This document shows, one piece after another, positions 1 to 5,169 of a DNA stretch of 13,055 nucleotides. Numbering within the stretch: position 1 is the first letter of the stretch; each line of letters begins with the position of its first letter. A program made the translations under genes and the position numbers. The stretch lies in the NCBI GenBank assembly GCA_027046105.1, contig JALTZQ010000141.1, positions 1-13,055 on the forward strand, read 5' to 3'. Under the pieces are notes generated by a model. The model searched no databases, was not told the origin of the DNA, and worked only from the letters and a program-made list of their open reading frames with translations. This DNA is from Pyrodictiaceae archaeon (GTDB lineage Archaea; Thermoproteota; Thermoprotei_A; Sulfolobales; Pyrodictiaceae).

Positions 1-2
1 AG

Positions 3-8
3 GGTGAT
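3..8 (+). promoter_or_regulatory. ribosome-binding site of the first pilin gene
   Basis: GGTGAT lies 4 bases before ATG 13 and is complementary to the 3' end of archaeal 16S rRNA. It contains the GTG that would otherwise be called as the start, so it argues for the shorter protein. Confidence 0.6.
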
Positions 9-12
9 AAGG

Positions 13-468
13 ATGAGGACCCAGTTGAGAGCCATATCGCCCGTAATAGCCACGGTGATAATTGTTGCGGTGGCGTTGGCGATAGCTGTGGCTGTTGTGG
101 GCTGGCTAATGGGCCTTTGGAGTGGTTTGGCTGCTGGTACACCCCAAATAGCAATAACAAACGTTAAAGTCTATGTATCGGGTAATCAATCTGTAGCAGA
201 GGTTTATGTCAAGAATAGTGGTAGTGGTAGTGATACAATCCTCAAAGCAGAGCTAGTTTATGGCACACAAGTCAAGCCATTGAATCTAACCACGGCTGAG
301 GATCCATGTGTCGATGTAGACAATAAAGTTGTACAAGCTAACTGTGCAAGCTGGATAACTTTCACTGGTGCGGATCCAGGGCTAAAGGTTGGCGATACCG
401 TTGTGATAAAGATATACTTTGAAAAGAGCGGTACCCAGACTATACAAGGAGTAGTAAGTGCACAATAA
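13..468 (+). CDS. archaeal type IV pilin / archaellin-like secreted protein
   Basis: A 151-residue protein with a class III signal peptide. A short basic leader (MRTQLRA) precedes ISPVIATVII and an unbroken hydrophobic stretch to about residue 37, so the predicted prepilin peptidase (PibD/FlaK type) cut is LRA|ISPV. This is the N-terminus of archaeal type IV pilins and archaellins: the hydrophobic helix forms the filament core and the rest is an exposed, beta-rich, Thr/Ser/Gly-rich head. Two cysteines about 12 residues apart in the head (near 99 and 111) could form a disulfide. I chose ATG at 13 over the in-frame GTG at 4 because that GTG lies inside a GGTGAT ribosome-binding site with 4-base spacing, and because the leader becomes a typical seven residues. 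A second pilin-like gene follows 166 bases downstream. Whether it is an adhesion pilin or an archaellin cannot be settled, since no assembly ATPase or platform gene is visible. Confidence 0.8.
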   Translation: MRTQLRAISPVIATVIIVAVALAIAVAVVGWLMGLWSGLAAGTPQIAITNVKVYVSGNQSVAEVYVKNSGSGSDTILKAELVYGTQVKPLNLTTAEDPCVDVDNKVVQANCASWITFTGADPGLKVGDTVVIKIYFEKSGTQTIQGVVSAQ

Positions 469-506
469 GGTTAACACACCTTAAAGCTAGTTGTAGAGGA
501 TCAAGA

Positions 507-520
507 GCCTTTTTTCCTGG
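507..520 (+). terminator. T-run terminator candidate after the first pilin gene
   Basis: GCC followed by six T and CCTGG lies about 40 bases after the pilin stop. Archaeal transcription often ends at short T-runs without a strong hairpin. A nearly identical GCC-T5-CCTG element lies downstream of the aIF1 gene on the other strand (3243-3256). The call rests only on sequence. Confidence 0.35.
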
Positions 521-624
521 TATGTTCAACTTTAGGGAAAGAGTTATGTACCTGGACTAACATGTGTTGTCCTAGACCATGTCGATGTATGAGTTAAGAA
601 TAAGATTTCTTGTTGTGTCTTGGC

Positions 625-630
625 GGGGAG
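625..630 (+). promoter_or_regulatory. ribosome-binding site of the second pilin-like gene
   Basis: GGGGAG lies 4 bases before GTG 635. It supports this start over TTG 620, within whose reading frame it lies. Confidence 0.45.
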
Positions 631-634
631 AGTT

Positions 635-1066
635 GTGCTTAGAACCCTTAGGGTAATGCATCCTATTATGGTATGGGTTTTGATTATAAGTGTGACTATA
701 GTGTTTAGTATACTTGTAGCTAATTACCTGTTATCAGTATGGCAAACGCAGCAAGCGACATTCATGGTATCACCACTACTCTATGTCAGGGGTTCAGCTT
801 TAGGCTCTAACCTTGTTCTTGAGCTTTTCGTGAGTAATGAGGGTCAGCGCTCTGCCAAAATTCTGGGTGTTGAGATTATAGTTGGTGGTGGCAAGTATGT
901 TAATAATACCATCTGGGTCATTCGTGGCGGAGAGAGAAAAGTGATAAAGATTAGTGATTGGATTGTTTCTGGGAATCCCTCTCGTATTGTTCCTGGTGAG
1001 CGCTATCGGGTTCTTGTCTACGTTGAGGAGTATGGTGTTTACATGTATGATGTTGTTGCCCAATAG
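635..1066 (+). CDS. pilin-like membrane-anchored protein, possible minor pilin
   Basis: A 143-residue protein with a short leader (MLRTLRV), then MHPIMVWVLIIS and a hydrophobic helix to about residue 37. The rest is a beta-rich head (VLELFVSNEGQRSAKILGVEI) ending MYDVVAQ. It aligns with the upstream pilin: both have a seven-residue leader, Arg at -2 and Pro at +3 (LRA|ISP versus LRV|MHP). Here -1 is Val instead of Gly/Ala, so cleavage by prepilin peptidase is uncertain and the protein may stay as a membrane-anchored accessory pilin. GTG 635 was chosen because GGGGAG (625-630) lies 4 bases upstream; the longer alternative is TTG 620, without a Shine-Dalgarno sequence. The head resembles the immunoglobulin-like fold of archaeal pilins only in its strand pattern. 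The family assignment is inference. Confidence 0.6.
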   Translation: MLRTLRVMHPIMVWVLIISVTIVFSILVANYLLSVWQTQQATFMVSPLLYVRGSALGSNLVLELFVSNEGQRSAKILGVEIIVGGGKYVNNTIWVIRGGERKVIKISDWIVSGNPSRIVPGERYRVLVYVEEYGVYMYDVVAQ

Positions 1067-1092
1067 TGCTCGGACCATTAGAGTTTATGTGG

Positions 1093-1641
1093 CTAGAATA
1101 TTGTTGGTGGAAGCTGTTCCTCGGGTTTCTTCTGCTCAGCTCTCTGTTGCTGTTGTTGCACTAGTAGTGTCTTCTCTTTCTCTAATGTATCTTCTATCTT
1201 TCGCTTACTAATTCTTTTCCATGCAAGCGGTTTATTGAATAGAAGTGGTACTATGACATGTTCCACATATACTTCGGCAATGGTGCAAGTATCTATGCAT
1301 ATTCTACACGCTATGCACTTACCTGGATCTACTCGTGGCTTATCGGTTACACGAATAGCGCTAGTGGGACAGTTAGGTTCACATGCACGGCATCCAGCAC
1401 AGAAAGTATAGCGGTATAGGAGCTTTATTACATCTATCGTTTCCTCAACTAGTTTTTCAGTACTGAGTTTCTCTGATTCCATGACTAGGTTTTTGCCGTC
1501 AAATACGAGTCTCCAAAGACCAGGCTTCTCTAGAATTAATGTTTTCTCTTCCTCTTTAAGCCTAACACCAAGAATACTATACTGGTCTAAAAGGGCTCGC
1601 TTGTCAAAGGACGCCCCTAGATCCACTTTAATCCTCTTCAT
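1093..1641 (-). CDS. di-cluster ferredoxin-like protein, partner of the PAPS reductase-like protein
   Basis: A 182-residue protein with two 4Fe-4S motifs: C81-x2-C84-x2-C87-x3-C91-P and C109-x2-C112-x2-C115-x3-C119-T. The residue after the last Cys of the second motif is Thr instead of the usual Pro. The first 75 residues are an unplaced alpha/beta domain, and the last 35 are a charged, Gln-rich tail with five Gln in a row, probably disordered. The ATG overlaps the end of the upstream gene by 14 bases in the +1 frame. GGTGGT (1647-1652) lies 5 bases before the ATG, so it can be translated separately, probably by coupling. As I recall, homologues in other archaea are fused to the C-terminus of the PP-loop protein, so the likely role is electron transfer to that enzyme. 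The physiological donor is not shown. Confidence 0.75.
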   Translation of the reverse strand: MKRIKVDLGASFDKRALLDQYSILGVRLKEEEKTLILEKPGLWRLVFDGKNLVMESEKLSTEKLVEETIDVIKLLYRYTFCAGCRACEPNCPTSAIRVTDKPRVDPGKCIACRICIDTCTIAEVYVEHVIVPLLFNKPLAWKRISKRKIEDTLEKEKTLLVQQQQQRAEQKKPEEQLPPTIF

Positions 1642-3109
1642 CCTCTACCACCATCAATGATGGTGGTTTAGATTTTACCCATGTGTTTAACATGTTCTTC
1701 CAATTTGGCAGACTTACTCCGAGACGATGTGCCAGTCTAGCCTTTTGCGCAGCTGGGCCATGCCACCTCCAGAGAGCATGCGTTATCCATTCTCTTGGTA
1801 GACCCAGCTTCTGCCTCCACTCTTCTAGTACCCTCTCCCAACGCTGCCATAGCTGTGGATGCTTTTCGCTAACCAATATGTATTCTGCCAGGAATCCTGC
1901 TGGGCACATAAAGCATCCTATACGTTCATAGCCCATATCATAAAGTGGGTTGTAGGGTAGTCTATGCTTGAATATGTAGAGCCAGACAGCTAGTTGGGTC
2001 CATTCACGTATTGGTGTAACACTTAGGAATTGGGGGAGCCAGCGGTTACGCCATACGCGTGGATTACGTGCTCTATCGAAGCTCTCGTATGCTCGGAGAC
2101 CTACAACATTTAGTGCACCATCTGGCCACTTTCTGGCTAAATGTGAGAGTGGCGCCATCTTTGTGACTTTACAGCACCAACGATAGTCTCTCCCAGGAGG
2201 ACCAAAGAAACCTACAGCTCGCCAGAAGTTGTCACCAGCACTAGCAATGTGTAGTTTTAGTCCATAGTACTTGGCTGTCTTCTTAACAGTCTCAATAGTT
2301 TCAGGTAGTTCGAGCCCAGTATCGTTAAATATCATTTCTGGGTCTAGGCTAGCTCGTACAGTTAAATCCAATGCTACCAGGCTATCTTTCCCACCCGAAA
2401 ATGAGACTAATACAGGTTTACCACTAAGCTTCTCCGCCATCACAGACAGGAATGTTATTGCTCTGGCACTCATCTTGTGCAGGGTATACTCATTTGCCTT
2501 TATAGCGTCCTCAATACTACTCTTCCTAGCATTTTCTAATGGCTCTCTACCACGAGAAAGCTTTGTCTGAACACGTACAGCACCACCACGATAATAGCCT
2601 ATAGCCACTGGGTCACCACGACTATTAACGATAACTACTTGTTGCCCTTCTTCCAGTACACGTCCACCCAGACTAAGTCTTGGACCAAGCTTCTCACCAG
2701 CCCTTAGCTTAATAACCTCAACGAGACCATAGTCGATAGCAAGCCTAGCTGTCCACCAACTAAACCTAAACCTCCACCTCAGTAAAACCGGGTCAAAGTA
2801 TAGCTTACCAGCATGACCACCATCGACTATAACCTCTTTCATCTCATCCATGAATGGAACCCTATTGAGCACAACAACTTTGCCGGCAAATAGCTCCCTA
2901 TAAATTCTATCAGAGCCGGTTTCAAATACAATAGCATCTCTTAGTCTCTCATAATCAGCACGTAGAGCCGGCCTTACGTCACCAGGCTCTTCAACAGGTA
3001 CTTCAAAGATACCGTCATCACTACAATTGCTGCAATGAGGCTCTAATAATGGCACATTGCGCTCTCTACTCCAGTAAAGCCTCGCCCTTATTGGCCACCT
3101 AGGCTTCAT
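1628..3109 (-). CDS. PUA/PP-loop PAPS reductase-family protein
   Basis: A 493-residue protein with three parts. An N-terminal segment carries HCSNC (C26, C29). A PUA-like RNA-binding domain spans roughly 120-182, ending in the typical QQVVIVNSRGDPVAIGYYR. A PAPS reductase-type PP-loop domain starts at SFSGGKDS (236-243) and continues with NDTGLELPET and GLRAYES. C312-C313 and C399-x2-C402 copy the CC...CxxC ligands of the [4Fe-4S] cluster in assimilatory APS reductases, with near-identical spacing. No Cys occurs after C402, so the catalytic C-terminal Cys of true APS/PAPS reductases is missing. With the PUA domain, this suggests sulfur chemistry on RNA, perhaps thiolation, rather than sulfate reduction; that is inference. 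ATG 3109 was chosen because GGGGTG (3119-3124) upstream serves as ribosome-binding site and contains the alternative GTG at 3121. The ferredoxin gene overlaps its 3' end. Confidence 0.75.
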   Translation of the reverse strand: MKPRWPIRARLYWSRERNVPLLEPHCSNCSDDGIFEVPVEEPGDVRPALRADYERLRDAIVFETGSDRIYRELFAGKVVVLNRVPFMDEMKEVIVDGGHAGKLYFDPVLLRWRFRFSWWTARLAIDYGLVEVIKLRAGEKLGPRLSLGGRVLEEGQQVVIVNSRGDPVAIGYYRGGAVRVQTKLSRGREPLENARKSSIEDAIKANEYTLHKMSARAITFLSVMAEKLSGKPVLVSFSGGKDSLVALDLTVRASLDPEMIFNDTGLELPETIETVKKTAKYYGLKLHIASAGDNFWRAVGFFGPPGRDYRWCCKVTKMAPLSHLARKWPDGALNVVGLRAYESFDRARNPRVWRNRWLPQFLSVTPIREWTQLAVWLYIFKHRLPYNPLYDMGYERIGCFMCPAGFLAEYILVSEKHPQLWQRWERVLEEWRQKLGLPREWITHALWRWHGPAAQKARLAHRLGVSLPNWKNMLNTWVKSKPPSLMVVEDEED

Positions 3110-3118
3110 CGCTAAGGC

Positions 3119-3124
3119 CACCCC
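3119..3124 (-). promoter_or_regulatory. ribosome-binding site of the PP-loop gene
   Basis: On the minus strand GGGGTG lies 9 bases before ATG 3109. The GTG inside it would add only four residues (MALA). Confidence 0.4.
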
Positions 3125-3242
3125 AGTAAATCAGGGAGGTAATTACGAGTCTACCCTAATCTATCCACCTAGCAATCAACGGTATGGCAGCTAGAATAGT
3201 AGAAAGTCGGAGTTATGCCTACGTTTTGCTACACTAGCAATA

Positions 3243-3300
3243 GGCAGGAAAAAGGCTATTGAACCAGTATGGTTGTCTTTTCCTACTCTCGAAGGAAAGA
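3243..3300 (-). terminator. hairpin plus T-run terminator candidate of the aIF1 gene
   Basis: Read on the minus strand, 17 bases after the aIF1 stop, TCTTTCCT (3300-3293) pairs with AGGAAAAGA (3284-3276) across an 8-base loop with one bulge. A GCC-T5-CCTGCC element follows at 3256-3243. The rest of the 3110-3316 gap holds no gene and no clear TATA box for the PP-loop gene. Confidence 0.4.
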
Positions 3301-3316
3301 GGGTAATCTATTAGGC

Positions 3317-3625
3317 TTAATCCACTATTATTATGTTCTCTTCTGGGAACCCCATTTCAATCAGTAATTGTTTAACGCGGAATCTATGGTCTCCCTGTAA
3401 CTCTATGCGCCCATTCTTGTAGGTCCCGCCGGTTGCGAGTCTAGACTTAAGCTGTGAAGCTAGCTTTTTAAGATCCATTTCCTTATCATTAAGTCCTTCT
3501 ATTATTGTTACCTCTCTGCCATACCTCCTCTTCTCCAGCTTGATCTTTATCACTTGTTGCTCCATTGTTAGTTGCTCACAAAGCTCTGGCGGTAGTCCGC
3601 CACAAAGCGAAGATAACTCCTCCAT
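3317..3625 (-). CDS. translation initiation factor aIF1 (SUI1 family)
   Basis: A 102-residue protein of the usual length for archaeal aIF1/SUI1. The conserved core is present: [19 protein letters not shown], the [20 protein letters not shown] segment and [20 protein letters not shown], followed by a short strand ending in IIIVD. aIF1 binds the small ribosomal subunit near the P site and helps discriminate start codons. The basic loop around KRRYGREV and the TGGT turn are the family's hallmarks. No strong Shine-Dalgarno sequence lies before ATG 3625, so a short-leader mRNA or a start at M21 is possible, but the first 20 residues look like the variable N-terminal tail of the family. It is transcribed divergently from the Rpo12 gene, with 129 bases between the start codons. 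Confidence 0.93.
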   Translation of the reverse strand: MEELSSLCGGLPPELCEQLTMEQQVIKIKLEKRRYGREVTIIEGLNDKEMDLKKLASQLKSRLATGGTYKNGRIELQGDHRFRVKQLLIEMGFPEENIIIVD

Positions 3626-3693
3626 GGGCTATCTATCCCTTGTCTCCGGGGTGAGTAGAGCCTCTAGCCATAGCTAGAACATCCTCACCAAAT

Positions 3694-3702
3694 TCTTAAT
3701 AA
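3694..3702. promoter_or_regulatory. AT-rich core promoter candidate shared by aIF1 and Rpo12 genes
   Basis: CTTAATAAG is the only AT-rich, TATA-like block between the two divergent starts. It is nearly symmetric and could seat TBP in either direction. It lies 53 bases before the Rpo12 ATG and 69 bases before the aIF1 ATG. A purine-rich BRE is not clear on either side, so two weaker separate promoters remain possible. Confidence 0.3.
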
Positions 3703-3712
3703 GCCTTGCGCT

Positions 3713-3732
3713 CACCCCTCTGTGGGGAGGTG
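3713..3732 (+). promoter_or_regulatory. hairpin before the Rpo12 gene that could compete with pairing of its ribosome-binding site
   Basis: CACCCC (3713-3718) can fold onto GGGG-A-GGTG (3724-3732) across a 5-base loop. The same TCACC (3712-3716) is complementary to GGTGA (3744-3748) inside the ribosome-binding site, so the two pairings exclude each other. Whether this part is transcribed depends on the start site, which cannot be seen. Confidence 0.25.
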
Positions 3733-3741
3733 CCGGGCCTC

Positions 3742-3748
3742 GAGGTGA
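3742..3748 (+). promoter_or_regulatory. strong ribosome-binding site of the Rpo12 gene
   Basis: GAGGTGA lies 6 bases before ATG 3755, a near-perfect anti-Shine-Dalgarno match. It fixes the start and shows that the long N-terminal extension of this Rpo12 is probably real. Part of it lies in the self-complementary CCTCGAGG (3738-3745). Confidence 0.65.
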
Positions 3749-3754
3749 CATTCG

Positions 3755-3964
3755 ATGGCTCTCTATGGGTCAAGAGACGAGTATGAGGCTAGCCTATCTA
3801 GACTTGAAGATAAAACACAGATAATTTATCGTTGTGGTAGATGTGGTGCGGAGTTTACAGCAGCCGATCTTGAGGTAATGCCTTCAATCAAGTGCCTCTA
3901 TTGCGGTCATAGGGTCTTATATAAGGTACGGCCAGCTGGTAGTAGGGTTATAAAAGCCATATGA
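3755..3964 (+). CDS. rpoP: DNA-directed RNA polymerase subunit Rpo12 (RpoP)
   Basis: A 69-residue zinc-ribbon protein with YRCGRCGAEFT (C27, C30) and CLYCGHRVLYKVRP (C47, C50), ending RVIKAI. This is the pattern of archaeal Rpo12, the counterpart of eukaryotic Rpb12, a small subunit of the polymerase assembly platform. Family members are usually about 45-50 residues; this one carries roughly 20 extra N-terminal residues (MALYGSRDEYEASLSRLEDK), acidic and helical in character. No alternative ATG, GTG or TTG lies in frame between the chosen start and the zinc ribbon, and GAGGTGA sits 6 bases upstream, so the extension appears genuine. A stop is followed by a 102-base convergent gap towards the ureohydrolase gene. 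Confidence 0.9.
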   Translation: MALYGSRDEYEASLSRLEDKTQIIYRCGRCGAEFTAADLEVMPSIKCLYCGHRVLYKVRPAGSRVIKAI

Positions 3965-4066
3965 CAATCCCAGGTTGAATCGCTAATCAATTTCTGAGTG
4001 GTACACCTCAGGATATATATGGATGTTGTTTTGCCTTTGAGGATATGACTGTTATCTCCCTCTTTC

Positions 4067-4993
4067 TTACAAGTTTTGTCCCCTCTCTCTCCGCCTATAG
4101 TTAGCAGCTAGCCATTCAACTATGATTTTTGCAGCTAGTGTCGCAGCTGCACCACCACAATCGTACACGGGCGTATGCTCTACAATATCTATTGCCAATG
4201 GTGGTTTTGAAGATGCTTGTGTAACATAGTATACTATGTCGAGTCCATGCCAGGGCTCTAGCCCCTCAGGTTCTGGGTTAGAAACTCCAGGTGCATAGCC
4301 TGGATCAAAGAAGTCCATGTCTACGCTGATGTAGAGGGAATTGCATTCGCTATGTTCTAACCATGAGAGTATCCTTCTTACAGTTTCACGCGTTCCTAGC
4401 ATGCGTATTTGGCCTGGTGTTAAGAAGGGTATGGATTTAGCTCGTGCATATTCTAGCTCCTCTTCTGCAAAAGCACGTGTGCCAACAAAAAAGATGTTTG
4501 TTGAACCCACTATCTCGACTAGGCGACGCATAACGGTTGCGTGGCCTAGCTTTAAACCCATGAATTCATCGCGTAAATCGAAATGTGCGTCCAGAACTAG
4601 AATGCAAGGTTCATCCTTCTTTAAACCAGCAATAACACCATACGTTATCGTATGTTCGCCTCCAAGTACTATGAGTGGTTTACCTTCCTTCGCCAATTCC
4701 TCAGCGACAATGGTGAGTCTGCGCATGTACTCGCTAGTATTAACGACTATAGAGACGTCGCCAGCATCAAAAACGGGTAACTTATCAACATCAATATTGC
4801 CGCGAAGCGAATAAAACTCAATATTGGCTGATGCTTCTCTTATGGAGCGTGGTCCTTCACGTGCACCGGTGCGATAGCTAGTAGTATAATCGAAGGGTGC
4901 ACCAAGAACTATCGCGAAAGAGTTCTCCAATTTGGTTTGGACTCCACTAAATACCGTAGTGGGCCTTGCTAAATAGAGGTCAGCAAGACCCAT
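4067..4993 (-). CDS. speB: agmatinase-family ureohydrolase
   Basis: A 308-residue member of the arginase/agmatinase family, which splits a guanidino group to urea with two Mn ions. All metal ligands are visible: H114 in GGEHT, D135/H137/D139 in DAHFDLR, and D225/D227 in SVDMDFFDPGYAPG. The SYRTGAREGPRSIREAS motif near the N-terminus and KLGHATVMRR (substrate region) are typical of agmatinase-like members. In archaea the enzyme makes putrescine from agmatine, or spermidine by cutting N1-aminopropylagmatine as in Thermococcus; the sequence does not say which. ATG 4993 was chosen because GAGGAG lies just upstream on the minus strand; TTG 5017, the longest option, follows a stop codon directly and has no ribosome-binding site. 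The gene is divergent from the glycyl-tRNA synthetase gene. The gene symbol is by family only. Confidence 0.85.
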   Translation of the reverse strand: MGLADLYLARPTTVFSGVQTKLENSFAIVLGAPFDYTTSYRTGAREGPRSIREASANIEFYSLRGNIDVDKLPVFDAGDVSIVVNTSEYMRRLTIVAEELAKEGKPLIVLGGEHTITYGVIAGLKKDEPCILVLDAHFDLRDEFMGLKLGHATVMRRLVEIVGSTNIFFVGTRAFAEEELEYARAKSIPFLTPGQIRMLGTRETVRRILSWLEHSECNSLYISVDMDFFDPGYAPGVSNPEPEGLEPWHGLDIVYYVTQASSKPPLAIDIVEHTPVYDCGGAAATLAAKIIVEWLAANYRRRERGQNL

Positions 4994-5117
4994 TCTCCTC
5001 GAACCCCAGGTAAACAATCATGTAGTGACGTAGTAACTTTCTACTTCCTTGAGCCCTTCCTACACCACAGTGTTTACAAACGATTCTCGGCGTCTGGGCT
5101 CCTCTCTAGATACTCGG

Positions 5118-5128
5118 TTATAATTTTA
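5118..5128 (+). promoter_or_regulatory. TATA box candidate of the glycyl-tRNA synthetase gene
   Basis: TTATAATTTTA lies 52 bases before GTG 5170, which leaves room for a leader of about 20-25 bases. It is the clearest TATA-like element in the divergent gap 4994-5169. I found no equally clear element for the ureohydrolase gene on the other strand. Confidence 0.45.
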
Positions 5129-5169
5129 GCTACCCTTTCATTATTTGGCGTGGGGGTTACGGGAAGAGG

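Noticed and set aside
220..240. Short GGTAGT tandem repeat
   Set aside because: It encodes a Gly-Ser linker in the pilin head and is too short to be a meaningful repeat.
954..1211. An 85-residue hydrophobic plus-strand frame
   Set aside because: It overlaps the end of the second pilin-like gene and the 3' part of the ferredoxin gene in other frames, has no ribosome-binding site, and its hydrophobicity comes from the complement of the Gln/Lys-rich ferredoxin tail.
1628..1641. Frameshift error joining the PP-loop and ferredoxin genes
   Set aside because: The ferredoxin has its own ATG and a well-placed GGTGGT, and the PP-loop protein ends in a natural acidic tail, so a true split is more likely. 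It cannot be excluded without related sequences.
3965..4066. TATA-like GGATATATATGG between convergent genes
   Set aside because: Both flanking genes end here, and no downstream frame or RNA starts from it. A small RNA is not supported by any visible structure.
4341..4814. A 157-residue plus-strand frame
   Set aside because: It is the complement of the ureohydrolase gene, Ser/Met-rich without domain features, and lacks a ribosome-binding site.
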